Part shown: in pieces, positions 8,507 through 16,514 of the stretch
How the letters are laid out: each line of letters starts with the position of its first letter
How positions within the stretch are numbered: the first letter of the stretch is position 1
DNA from: an uncultured Clostridia bacterium
GTDB lineage: Bacteria > Bacillota > Clostridia > Oscillospirales > Acutalibacteraceae
DNA: 23,202 bases
Reading direction: 5' to 3'
Assembly: GCA_937896885.1 (NCBI GenBank)
Contig: CALBNX010000001.1
Span: 1-23,202 of the forward strand
Position numbers and translations under genes: made by a program
Notes under the pieces: model-generated
Seen by the model: the letters and a program-made list of their open reading frames with translations, nothing else
The model's database searches: none
Told to the model about the DNA's origin: nothing

Positions 8507-9232
8507 ATGAAGAAAATGTTGAGTTTAATTATAGTTTTCGTTTTGCTTGTTAGTATGACTATGTCCACTTTTGCCGCCCCCACCCCTTTTGTTACTGACC
8601 CACTAACTGAAGACAAGCAAACAATATTTATCGATAATATGCCCGTTAAAAAAATCGAAGAATTAGACTGGACAAAGCCCATAGAAAGTTTTGATGTTAA
8701 TGAAGACGAAATGATACTTGTGTTATTCAAGCGTTCTTCTGAATATGCTATTTGCGTCTACAATTCAATTTTTGAATTTCAATATGGGTTCTCTTTTCAT
8801 TCCTATGGCACGGTAGCTTGTGAATGGTCAGGAAATGACATAATGGTGTATTTTGTGCGTTCAGATATCTATGCAAAGTTAGACAGCAACGGACAATGGA
8901 CAGAGTTTTATCAAGTTCCACTTTCTTCTGAAAATAATAGATTGATAAATGATTTACTAGATAAAGAAACAGAAATATCCGTTAATAATACTACCTATAA
9001 AGCTCAAAATGATATGGGAATACTAAACATATTTCAAACTTTTGACGGTCATTACTCTCAACTTACAAAAATTGATAAAAATAACAATGAGACCATTTTG
9101 TATGACATCAACAGCTTACAAACCGCAAGAACACTCTTGGAACTAATTTTTACTATTGGTTTTGCATTTGCAGTATTAGTTGTTGTTTTTAAACCCATTA
9201 TTCAAGAAAGAAAAAAGAATAAGAAAAACTAA
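8507..9232 (+). CDS. uncharacterised signal-peptide protein with C-terminal membrane anchor
   Basis: I do not recognise a named family. ATG 8507 is preferred over the in-frame TTG 8501 because GGAGGG at 8495-8500 is then 6 bases away. The 241-residue product has a signal peptide (MKKMLSLIIVFVLLV...), with likely cleavage after TFA at residue 23. An extracellular domain of about 180 residues follows, rich in aromatic residues and short beta-like strands (SFDVNEDEMILVLF, YAICVYNSIFEFQYGFSF, VYFVRSDIYAKL). A hydrophobic helix at about 205-229 and a basic tail ending KKNKKN give type I topology. The strand pattern recalls a few blades of a beta-propeller, but this is a guess. Monocistronic: own promoter candidate and terminator. 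Confidence 0.75.
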   Translation: MKKMLSLIIVFVLLVSMTMSTFAAPTPFVTDPLTEDKQTIFIDNMPVKKIEELDWTKPIESFDVNEDEMILVLFKRSSEYAICVYNSIFEFQYGFSFHSYGTVACEWSGNDIMVYFVRSDIYAKLDSNGQWTEFYQVPLSSENNRLINDLLDKETEISVNNTTYKAQNDMGILNIFQTFDGHYSQLTKIDKNNNETILYDINSLQTARTLLELIFTIGFAFAVLVVVFKPIIQERKKNKKN

Positions 9233-9236
9233 CATA

Positions 9237-9263
9237 AACCAGCTCTCAATTTGAGAGCTGGTT
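9237..9263 (+). terminator. intrinsic terminator of the signal-peptide protein gene
   Basis: AACCAGCTCTC (9237-9247) pairs perfectly with GAGAGCTGGTT (9253-9263) around a 5-base loop, followed by GTTTTAT. It starts 4 bases after the stop codon. Confidence 0.88.
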
Positions 9264-9378
9264 GTTTTATATAAATAAATTACACTCAATCAAATTCAAC
9301 ATACAAATTAGTTATTGTGCATTAAATTTTCCTATGCTTTTATGAATTATTACTATTTCTTTTTTATTTTTAAATTGT

Positions 9379-9391
9379 TATAATTTATAAT
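9379..9391 (+). promoter_or_regulatory. candidate -10 elements for the EAL-domain gene
   Basis: Two overlapping TATAAT hexamers (9379-9384 and 9386-9391) lie about 45 bases upstream of ATG 9432. No good -35 stands at 16-18 bp from either. The rest of the 9264-9431 gap is AT-rich with no gene or clear structure. Confidence 0.35.
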
Positions 9392-9431
9392 AGGTAAATT
9401 TTATCTAATTCATTAACGGTGGTAATTGAAA

Positions 9432-11672
9432 ATGAAACAAAAAAAGCCATATAAAAAACCGTTCAAACGATATATATTTTTAGGAATATTGTGTCTTTTT
9501 GCACTGGTAATGCTCATTATCTCACCAATGCTTATGACAAAGATTATGGATATTCAAAATCAAACAATGCTTGAAGAAATTTCTAAAAAGAACGCAGAAT
9601 CAATTGGTTTTAAATTTCAAGAGCAAGCATCTTTTGTTGTAAGTGTTGCAAACAGCATTCCTGAAAGTTTGAGAAACGACCCAACATCCGCGGTGAAAAG
9701 CATTGAAGATATACCATCAAACATTGTATACAAACGAGTTGGTGTCGCTCTTTTAGATGGTACTTGTTATACTTCTGACGGCAAAAGCATAACTTTAGCA
9801 CACACCGACCATCTCAAAGAATGTGTTGAAAAAGGCACTCTCACTGTATGCCGAATGAATACGGATGAAAGTATTGATGGCGATGCAATGTTTATTATGC
9901 ATTATCCTTTATATGCTGATGGCAAAATCTGTTCAGTTCTCTTTTTCTCTTTTACCATTGATGAAGTTAAACAGAATTTTGCTTCAGATTCTTTTGAAAA
10001 CACAGAATTTTTCTATGTTGTCGATTCAGAAGGTAACAACATTATAAGCACACACCATATACAAGAGTATCAGAATATCGAAAATGTTTTCAAAGCTGTA
10101 CCTATGGATGAAAGATATCAGGGTTCAAGAATTGTTGATATTAAAGAAGATATGAAAAATGGTGAGTCAGGCGTATTGATGTCATCACAGGGCAGTCAGT
10201 TCTATCTCTATTATGCTCCACTTAATTTCAATAATTGGTATTTATTCTCAGTTGTACCTGCTATGAGTGTAAATGCAAGTAGAAATATGGTTCTTTCAAC
10301 TCTTGTCATCGTTTGTTTCTTCTTGATTTCACTTTTTGCAATGCTTATTTATATCATTGTTTCTGCTGAAAGAAGAAAGCAGGCAGACTTCGATAAAATT
10401 CTCTATAAAGACAGTCTTACAGGTGGCGCATCTTATGCCAAGTTCTGTGTTGATGTTAAAAAGCAACTTGTAAAAGGCAAAAAGGCCGCTTATATTGTTA
10501 TGGACCTTGATAATTTCAAACTGATTAACGACTATTACAGTTATGAACAAGGTAACAGCACAATCAATTTTGTTCACGAAACATGGCAGAGCATTTTAAG
10601 AGACAATGAGTTTGTTGGAAGAATTGCCGCTGACCGTTTCGCAGTTTATATGCAATATAATAACGAAGCTGAACTTCGTAATCGTCTTGAAGACTTTTGT
10701 CAGAAATGTACAATTCAGAATAATGGTGTAATGTCTGATTATATTCTTACACCAAGCATCGGCGTTTATCTTATTGAAGAGAAGAACACAAATATTCAGC
10801 AGATGCAAAACAGTGCTGTTATGGCAAAATCCCTTGTTAAAGGTGACAGTGACACTCTTGTTTCTTTCTATAACGACAACCTTAAAAAGAAACTCACTCA
10901 GAAAAAGATTTTCGCAGATGAGCTTATTCACGCTATTGAAAACAAAGAGTTATCTGTCGTTTTCCAACCACAATTCAGTACAGAAAACGACAAGCTTTGT
11001 GGCGCAGAAACTCTTATCCGTTGGTTCAAATCTGACGGTACAGCAGTTTCACCTGCTGAGTTTGTTCCTCTTGCAGAAGAACGTGGCCTTGTTAAAGAGC
11101 TTGATAAGTTTGCATTTGAACAAGCTTGCATAATGCAGATTAAAATGAAAGAAAAAGGATTAGTACCTATTGATATTTCTGTCAATGTATCACAGCAATC
11201 ACTTTATGATTCAAAATTCATCGAAAAATATCTTGAAATTGTTAAGGAAACTGGCGCAGATATTTCTCATATTCAGCTTGAAATTACAGAAACTACATTG
11301 TTTGAAAATAATAAGAGTTTCGTAAAAATGCTTCGCAAGCTTCACAAATCTGGCTTTAAAATTCTTATGGACGACTTTGGTACAGGTTATTCTTCGTTGA
11401 TGCTTCTAAAATCATTACCTGTTGATTTCTTGAAGCTTGATAAGACCTTTATTGATGACTATGCTCATCCACGTGGCAGAAGTATTATTGAGTGCATTAT
11501 CACAATGGCAAAGCAACTTGGTATGACTCTTATTGCAGAAGGTGTTGAAACCGAAGAGCAATATGAATATGTGAAGGGTCAAGGTTGCCATATTGTTCAG
11601 GGTTATTATTTAAGCCGTCCAATAAGCTTTGATGACCTTTGCAATATGATTATCCGTGATTCAAGAAACTAA
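9432..11672 (+). CDS. membrane c-di-GMP phosphodiesterase: dCache-like sensor, degenerate GGDEF, intact EAL
   Basis: A 746-residue signalling protein expected to hydrolyse c-di-GMP. ATG 9432 is preferred to TTG 9426, since GGTGG then sits 9 bases upstream. Order: TM1 (about 14-34), extracellular dCache-like sensor (about 40-275), TM2 (about 285-311), GGDEF domain (about 320-475), EAL domain (about 490-735). The GGDEF signature reads AADRF (399-403), so cyclase activity is unlikely; such domains often bind GTP and regulate the EAL. The EAL motif reads ETL with E526 kept, and N585, E617, D647, D648 (DDFGTGYSS), K668, E703 and Q723 are all present, so phosphodiesterase activity is likely. Its stop overlaps that of the convergent gerC-type gene by 4 bases, with no terminator between. 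Confidence 0.93.
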   Translation: MKQKKPYKKPFKRYIFLGILCLFALVMLIISPMLMTKIMDIQNQTMLEEISKKNAESIGFKFQEQASFVVSVANSIPESLRNDPTSAVKSIEDIPSNIVYKRVGVALLDGTCYTSDGKSITLAHTDHLKECVEKGTLTVCRMNTDESIDGDAMFIMHYPLYADGKICSVLFFSFTIDEVKQNFASDSFENTEFFYVVDSEGNNIISTHHIQEYQNIENVFKAVPMDERYQGSRIVDIKEDMKNGESGVLMSSQGSQFYLYYAPLNFNNWYLFSVVPAMSVNASRNMVLSTLVIVCFFLISLFAMLIYIIVSAERRKQADFDKILYKDSLTGGASYAKFCVDVKKQLVKGKKAAYIVMDLDNFKLINDYYSYEQGNSTINFVHETWQSILRDNEFVGRIAADRFAVYMQYNNEAELRNRLEDFCQKCTIQNNGVMSDYILTPSIGVYLIEEKNTNIQQMQNSAVMAKSLVKGDSDTLVSFYNDNLKKKLTQKKIFADELIHAIENKELSVVFQPQFSTENDKLCGAETLIRWFKSDGTAVSPAEFVPLAEERGLVKELDKFAFEQACIMQIKMKEKGLVPIDISVNVSQQSLYDSKFIEKYLEIVKETGADISHIQLEITETTLFENNKSFVKMLRKLHKSGFKILMDDFGTGYSSLMLLKSLPVDFLKLDKTFIDDYAHPRGRSIIECIITMAKQLGMTLIAEGVETEEQYEYVKGQGCHIVQGYYLSRPISFDDLCNMIIRDSRN

Positions 11673-12820
11673 ACCATCTCAATGAACTCGTGTCCTATTC
11701 GACGAATTTTTAAATCTACATCGACTTCGAAAATGCTATCTTGCATTACGGAGTCGATATTTTTTTCATTTTTTCTATAAAATGACGGTTTGAAAATATA
11801 TAAAAGTCTGCCTAAACCACAAGCGTCACTCTCATATTCTTCATACAATCTTTTTCGCGTTTGAGTAATTGCTTTTTCGATATATTGCTCGGCAGATATT
11901 TTTATTTCTTCTATATCCTGTCTTTTCATTTTCTTTGAAACACCACCGCTGATTTCGGCAATATCCGCACTGATTTTCACTTTAATTTTAAATGTGGGTT
12001 TTCCGTTTTCAAAATTTAATGTGCGATAGGTTTTTGAATCCACCACATTGATTGATATTTTTTCGCCATTATCTCTGTCTAACGAAATTGCCGTGTTATA
12101 AACCTTATCGGACAAGAAATTCAGATAAACCGTTTCTTCTTTTGACATATACTCACGGTAACGAGTGTTATTAAAAATCGCAGTACCAATAATTTCTACA
12201 CTTTTTTTACCTTCTTTTTCAGTTACATCTAAAAGTGGCATGGCAAAATCTTTTGACCCTGAATTATATCGGTTTATAAGTTCATAAAGTCCCGTACCAA
12301 AAATTCGTGCATCATATTCATTTGCACCAATACCTATTTCAATGCTTCTTGCACTCACATATTCTTCACCGTTTTTGACTTCAAGAATATCCGATGCTCT
12401 GTCTTTTGCCGCAGCAATATAAACTGATGCACTATTCTCAACATCACGGACAAAAAAATCAATCACATCATCCATTTTCTCTTCGGTTATACTTTTGCCT
12501 AAAACTATAATTCTGTTTTGAGAATACAATGGGACTTTGCCTTCAATTTCAGTTACACTTTTAATTGTTGTGTAAATTGTATCTCCTGTTACCTTATAAG
12601 TTTTTATGGGAGGTTGAGATGCGCCATCTTCTGAAGACGCCGATTGCGCATTGGTATCAATGGTCTGTAATGTGATAGTGTATGAATTGTCCTTTTCAAT
12701 GTCTATACCAATCCCTTGAATAACTAATCGATTTCTTATATCTTTTTTATAAATTTCTTTTTCATTGAAAGTAAAAACTGCAACTATCACAGCCAAAAAA
12801 ATCAGGATTGATTTTCGCAT
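11669..12820 (-). CDS. gerAC: GerC-type (Ger(x)C) spore germination protein without a lipobox cysteine
   Basis: Third subunit of a GerA-type germinant receptor, 383 residues. The Ger(x)C pattern is clear: NRLVIQGIGIDIE after the N-terminal helix, RIIVLGKSITEE, repeated beta segments and a C-terminal helix with AITQTRKRLYEEYESDACGLG. Family members are normally lipoproteins with an L-x-G-C-W-D motif. Here the matching place reads VFTFNEKEIYKKD with no cysteine, so anchoring would depend on the uncleaved N-terminal helix (residues 4-18). The only cysteine is near residue 340. The gene overlaps the permease 3' end by 19 bases, with SD GGGGAGAAGAG before the ATG. The symbol denotes the family; A, B and K paralogues cannot be told apart. 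Confidence 0.9.
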   Translation of the reverse strand: MRKSILIFLAVIVAVFTFNEKEIYKKDIRNRLVIQGIGIDIEKDNSYTITLQTIDTNAQSASSEDGASQPPIKTYKVTGDTIYTTIKSVTEIEGKVPLYSQNRIIVLGKSITEEKMDDVIDFFVRDVENSASVYIAAAKDRASDILEVKNGEEYVSARSIEIGIGANEYDARIFGTGLYELINRYNSGSKDFAMPLLDVTEKEGKKSVEIIGTAIFNNTRYREYMSKEETVYLNFLSDKVYNTAISLDRDNGEKISINVVDSKTYRTLNFENGKPTFKIKVKISADIAEISGGVSKKMKRQDIEEIKISAEQYIEKAITQTRKRLYEEYESDACGLGRLLYIFKPSFYRKNEKNIDSVMQDSIFEVDVDLKIRRIGHEFIEMV

Positions 12821-13872
12821 TCTCTTCTCCCCTTTCTTCTTATGAGCAAAATAAACAATGGAATTACAAAAGCAGTTACTCCTGTAATAATAATTTTAAA
12901 TATTGAGTTATCGACAAATAAAAAACGCTTGAATTCACTCGCTATAAATAGATTTGTTATTATAGTCACTGCACCAATACCAATAATGAAAATTTTTCTT
13001 TGTATCTTTTTAAATGTTCCGTGCAAAATGTCTGCTTGAAGATAAATAAGAAGTCCTGCTTTGATAAATGCACAAAGAATCCAGACACTTGTGAATATTG
13101 CGTCAAGACGGTCAAACATAGCAAACTCAGCAAGACTTGCGAGAGTGTGAAATGGGAAAAGCTGTGTCCCAGCAAAATTACCCATAACCGTTGTGGCAAA
13201 GAAAAACATTATTGCCATTAAAAGCGTTTGCAATATTAACCACCAGAAGAATCCTTTTTTCACATTGCCCGAAACTTTCGGCAAGCAAATTGCAATTATT
13301 GCATATTCAACCGTTTGTCCAACAGAATCAACGGCAGTTTTAATAACAGGTGTTACTCCGTTATAAAACACAGGAGTAAGATTTAATAAATCAATCTTGT
13401 TAACCAAAGTTAACATAATAAAAATAAGCGCAGGTACTACCAATACTGCTGAAAGCACAGCACTTCGTCCCAAGGCTTCAAACCCAAGATAAGCGCCATA
13501 AGAACAAAGAAGAATTGCAAATACCAACAAGAAATTAACATCAGTTTCAGGAAAGACAACTGTACCTGCAAACACATCAAGCCTTGCTATTGTAACAACT
13601 GTAAAATAGAAGAATATAAACACGTAGCCAAGTGAAACAAATTTTGAATTTGCAAGGCTTAAAAGGTCAGTTGTATTATGTTTTTTACAAATCAAATATA
13701 ATGGTATCATAATGATAATACCCAAAGTTATTCTAAAAACTGGTTGCACAAGCATATCTGAAAGTCGCACATTTTTTGTGTATGACGACAGATATGTGAC
13801 TGTTGTCAATGTACGGCTTATAAACAGCATTGTAAAAAACTGAAATGCGCTGATTTTTTCTTTTGTTTGCAT
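12802..13872 (-). CDS. gerAB: GerB-type spore germination permease
   Basis: Integral membrane subunit of the germinant receptor, APC-superfamily 'spore_permease', thought to bind the germinant (amino acids or sugars) in the spore inner membrane. The start is MQTKEKISAFQFFTMLF at 13872, with SD GGAG 8 bases upstream, giving 356 residues. A longer frame to 13938 would overlap the GerA gene and lacks family similarity. About ten hydrophobic helices are visible, with typical features SAFQF at the N-terminus, YLICKKHNTTDLL after helix 2 and LLIRRKGRRE at the C-terminus. One base separates the ATG from the GerA stop (TAATATG); the 3' end overlaps the GerC gene by 19 bases. The ligand cannot be deduced from sequence. 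Confidence 0.93.
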   Translation of the reverse strand: MQTKEKISAFQFFTMLFISRTLTTVTYLSSYTKNVRLSDMLVQPVFRITLGIIIMIPLYLICKKHNTTDLLSLANSKFVSLGYVFIFFYFTVVTIARLDVFAGTVVFPETDVNFLLVFAILLCSYGAYLGFEALGRSAVLSAVLVVPALIFIMLTLVNKIDLLNLTPVFYNGVTPVIKTAVDSVGQTVEYAIIAICLPKVSGNVKKGFFWWLILQTLLMAIMFFFATTVMGNFAGTQLFPFHTLASLAEFAMFDRLDAIFTSVWILCAFIKAGLLIYLQADILHGTFKKIQRKIFIIGIGAVTIITNLFIASEFKRFLFVDNSIFKIIITGVTAFVIPLFILLIRRKGRRECENQS

Positions 13873-13873
13873 A

Positions 13874-15382
13874 TTATTTCTCCAACTTCTGAATAAGCAT
13901 TTTCTTTTTGCCCATTCTTCTCCAATCTTGTCGCACAACTAGGTCACGCCAAGCACCGATTTTTGTAGGTGACAAAGGTGAAGTGAATGGTACGCCATAA
14001 GGATTTATTGCAGCGGCGTTTACAAGCACTGCAGCAAAGCCCATCATAATTCCATAAAGCCCACCAAGGCCACCAATAATAATAAAGGTAAAGCGTAAAA
14101 CAGCAACGGATTCATAAAGGGTTGAAACTACAAATGAACTAACAGCAGTAAAACCAACAATAATAAGCATTGGTGCAGAGATGATTCCTGCAGTAACTGC
14201 TGAGTCACCGATGACCAACGCGCCAACAATTGATATGGCGTGTCCAACAGATTTTGGCATACGAAGTCCTGCTTCACGGACTATCTCATAAACCAGATGA
14301 ATAAAAAATGCTTCAAACATTATGGGCAATGGCGTTCTACTTTCTTGTCCCGTAATTCCAAAAATCATTGTTTCGGGTATGATTTCTTGATGGAATGTGC
14401 AAACAGCCACATAGAGCCCCGGCAAAAATACACTTACCAAAAATGATGCAATTTTTAAAACGCGGATAAATGTTGCATAATATGGTCTTTTGAGATAATC
14501 ATCAAGAGAATGAAAATGCTCTATAAAAAGATATGGCACAATGAGTGCGTTTGGTGTGCCATCAACGATAATACAGATTTTGCCCTCACTGATTTTTGCG
14601 GTCAGCACGTCCGGTCTTTCAGTAAACCCCACCCCGCTGAAAATTGACGGATGTTTGCCATCTAAAAAAGTTTGAAGATAACCTGAGCCCAACACAGTAT
14701 CAATCTCACATTTCTTTAATCGTTCGACTACATTATCAAGCATTTTTCTGTCAACTCTATCTGACATATAGCAAACACAGGCACGGGTTTTGCTTGTATC
14801 CCCCACTTCGACAATCTGAGTTTTGAAAACAGGATTTCTCACACGACGACGAATCATTGTTACATTGTCTTTAAAGCTTTCAACAAAGGCTTCTCTTGAA
14901 CCACGCTCTTGCATCTCGGTTGATGGCTCAAGCACAGCTCTTTTTGGGAACCCTTGCACACCGAACATAATAGCAAATTGTGCGTCTTCTGTGAGCATTA
15001 TAATACTGCCATAAATTGCTTCGCGGATTGCTTCGTCAAGGTCATTTGTAATTGATTTATCAATACTTGCAGAAACTTGGTCAGCAGCAGAATAGATTAG
15101 TTTATCCCCTTTTTCATCTTTGAAATCCGCTTCGATTATTGGTAAAATCACCTGTTCTGTGGCAAGCAGACTATCACACATTCCGTCAACCATAATAAAG
15201 ATTATTTCTCTGCCTTGTGCATTGTATTTTCTGTATTTCACATCAAAGGCATCACCGAATTGTTGCTTTATATATGCCATATTTTTTTGCAAATCTTTAT
15301 CTATATTTTTCTTTTCAGTTGTTTTCGTATTTTCATTTATGCTTATCTCGTCAACTTTTTTTGAAAACCAATTTTCACTCAT
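13874..15382 (-). CDS. gerAA: GerA-type spore germination protein
   Basis: First subunit of the germinant receptor, 502 residues. The hydrophilic N-terminal half carries family motifs: VQGFPKRAVLEPSTE, RGSREAFVE, NVTMIRRRVRNP, and VDGTPNALIVPYLFIEHF just before the membrane part. The C-terminal half has several helices and the conserved EIVREAGLRMPKSVGHAIS and GDSAVTAGIIS segments. Recent work on the family proposes that GerA subunits oligomerise into an ion channel; that is family knowledge, not seen here. First gene of the ger operon. SD is GGTGAT, 6 bases before the ATG. Expression is expected in the forespore (sigma-G); on the minus strand GAATA (plus 15423-15427), 17 bp and CAAGATA (15399-15405) loosely fit a sigma-G promoter. 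Confidence 0.94.
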   Translation of the reverse strand: MSENWFSKKVDEISINENTKTTEKKNIDKDLQKNMAYIKQQFGDAFDVKYRKYNAQGREIIFIMVDGMCDSLLATEQVILPIIEADFKDEKGDKLIYSAADQVSASIDKSITNDLDEAIREAIYGSIIMLTEDAQFAIMFGVQGFPKRAVLEPSTEMQERGSREAFVESFKDNVTMIRRRVRNPVFKTQIVEVGDTSKTRACVCYMSDRVDRKMLDNVVERLKKCEIDTVLGSGYLQTFLDGKHPSIFSGVGFTERPDVLTAKISEGKICIIVDGTPNALIVPYLFIEHFHSLDDYLKRPYYATFIRVLKIASFLVSVFLPGLYVAVCTFHQEIIPETMIFGITGQESRTPLPIMFEAFFIHLVYEIVREAGLRMPKSVGHAISIVGALVIGDSAVTAGIISAPMLIIVGFTAVSSFVVSTLYESVAVLRFTFIIIGGLGGLYGIMMGFAAVLVNAAAINPYGVPFTSPLSPTKIGAWRDLVVRQDWRRMGKKKMLIQKLEK

Positions 15383-15384
15383 AA

Positions 15385-15462
15385 AAAATCACCATTTTTA
15401 TCTTGACCTTAAAATATAGTAATATTCTGTATTTATTGGCAAAAGATAAAAACGGTGATTTT
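15385..15462. repeat. 20-bp-arm inverted repeat spanning the gerA / DUF421 divergent promoter
   Basis: Left arm 15385-15404 and right arm 15443-15462 (AAGATAAAAACGGTGATTTT) are reverse complements with one mismatch (15394/15453), separated by 38 bases. The dyad centre falls in AATATT (15421-15426). Each arm includes the SD GGTGAT of the gene it abuts, and an AAGATA element about 8-10 bases upstream that may be the -10. The two genes thus have near-identical mirrored leaders. Confidence 0.85.
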
Positions 15463-16137
15463 ATGTTCGTAACTTTAATAAGAACTGTTATTTTATATGT
15501 TTTTGCAATTGCCAGTATTCGCATTATGGGCAAAAGACAGATTGGAGAATTACAACCATCAGATTTGGTTATAACTCTTCTTATTTCTCAAATTATTTCA
15601 ATTCCCATTCAGGATACCGATATACCATTGGTTAACACAATTATTCCTATTTTATTACTAGTTGGATTTGAAATTTTAACATCTGTTTTCAATATGAAAA
15701 GCATCAAATTTCGTTCATTTATGCAAGGAAATCCCGTTGTTATTATCAACGATGGAAACCTTAATCAAAAGCTATTAAAAGACCTTCGTTTTACCGTTGA
15801 TGATTTGCTCGAGTCTTTAAGACAAAAAGATGTTTTTGATATTTCTCAGGTACAATATGCCATCGTTGAAACCAATGGACAAATAAGTGTGCTTTTAAAA
15901 CCCGAGTATGATACAGTTACAAAAAATGACCTTGAATTAAAGTCAGAGCCACAGGGATATAAGTGTCCTGTAATCATCGATGGAAAAATCGTTTCGCAAG
16001 ATTTTAAAATCTGCAATATGACAACAAGTAAAGTTGAGAAAATCGCAAGAAAAAAGAATGTTCAAATCAAAGACATATTGCTTATGACAGTTGATGCTAT
16101 GGGTAATCATACAATTATAAGAAAGGACAAAATATGA
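15463..16137 (+). CDS. DUF421 (YetF-like) membrane protein
   Basis: A 224-residue DUF421 protein. Start ATG 15463 has SD GGTGAT 4-5 bases upstream; the longer TTG frame from 15403 adds a non-conserved tail running through the promoter and is rejected. Two to three N-terminal helices (FVTLIRTVILYVFAIASI, then ITLLISQIISI and TIIPILLLVGFEIL) surround the family signature MGKRQIGELQPSDLV. The soluble C-terminal part has NPVVIINDG, LRFTVDDLLESLRQKDVFDISQVQYAI and ETNGQISVLLKP, all typical of the family. Molecular function is not established; relatives occur in spore-formers, some in the spore membrane. It is divergent from the ger operon and overlaps the DUF4363 gene by ATGA. Confidence 0.92.
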   Translation: MFVTLIRTVILYVFAIASIRIMGKRQIGELQPSDLVITLLISQIISIPIQDTDIPLVNTIIPILLLVGFEILTSVFNMKSIKFRSFMQGNPVVIINDGNLNQKLLKDLRFTVDDLLESLRQKDVFDISQVQYAIVETNGQISVLLKPEYDTVTKNDLELKSEPQGYKCPVIIDGKIVSQDFKICNMTTSKVEKIARKKNVQIKDILLMTVDAMGNHTIIRKDKI

Positions 16138-16514
16138 AAAGAATAATCCTAGCAATCGGTGCACTTGTTATAGCTTTTGCCCTTGCATTCACGGGATATT
16201 TCTGGGTGAATAATGCTTGCAACAAGCTAGAAACTTATCTGACTGAAATCTGTAGTATAGCAGAAAAAGATGATGTAGAAAAAGCAATAAAAAAATCCCA
16301 AGAAGCTGTAACACTCTGGGAAGATGTTCACGATATTATTGAAAGTTTTATCCGTCACGAAGAAACTGACAAATTAGAAGAATTAATAAAAAGCCTTCCC
16401 CTATATGCCAAACAAGGCAATATGGAAAGGCTCGAACAACAAGCAGATTTGGCAATCGACGAATTAAGCCATTTAATCCGTAATGAAAAACCACTAATCA
16501 GCAATATATTTTAG
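16134..16514 (+). CDS. DUF4363-like small membrane protein
   Basis: A 126-residue protein with one N-terminal helix (IILAIGALVIAFALAFTGYFWV), then a mostly alpha-helical charged domain (KLETYLTEICSIAEKDDVEKA..., LWEDVHDIIESFIRHEETDKLEEL). This matches the DUF4363 layout, a family found beside DUF421 genes in Clostridia. Its ATG overlaps the DUF421 stop by 4 bases (ATGA), so the two are translationally coupled and probably act together at the membrane. Function is unknown. Its TAG overlaps the stop of the convergent sialidase-like gene by 4 bases (TTAG), and no terminator is visible there. Confidence 0.8.
   Translation: MKRIILAIGALVIAFALAFTGYFWVNNACNKLETYLTEICSIAEKDDVEKAIKKSQEAVTLWEDVHDIIESFIRHEETDKLEELIKSLPLYAKQGNMERLEQQADLAIDELSHLIRNEKPLISNIF

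Noticed and set aside
13873..13938. 22-residue N-terminal extension of the GerB-type permease.
   Set aside because: It overlaps the 3' end of the gerA gene. ATG 13872 has GGAG at the right distance and matches the family N-terminus.
15403..15462. TTG-initiated 20-residue extension of the DUF421 protein.
   Set aside because: It runs through the promoter/inverted repeat, lacks similarity to the family, and ATG 15463 has a good SD.
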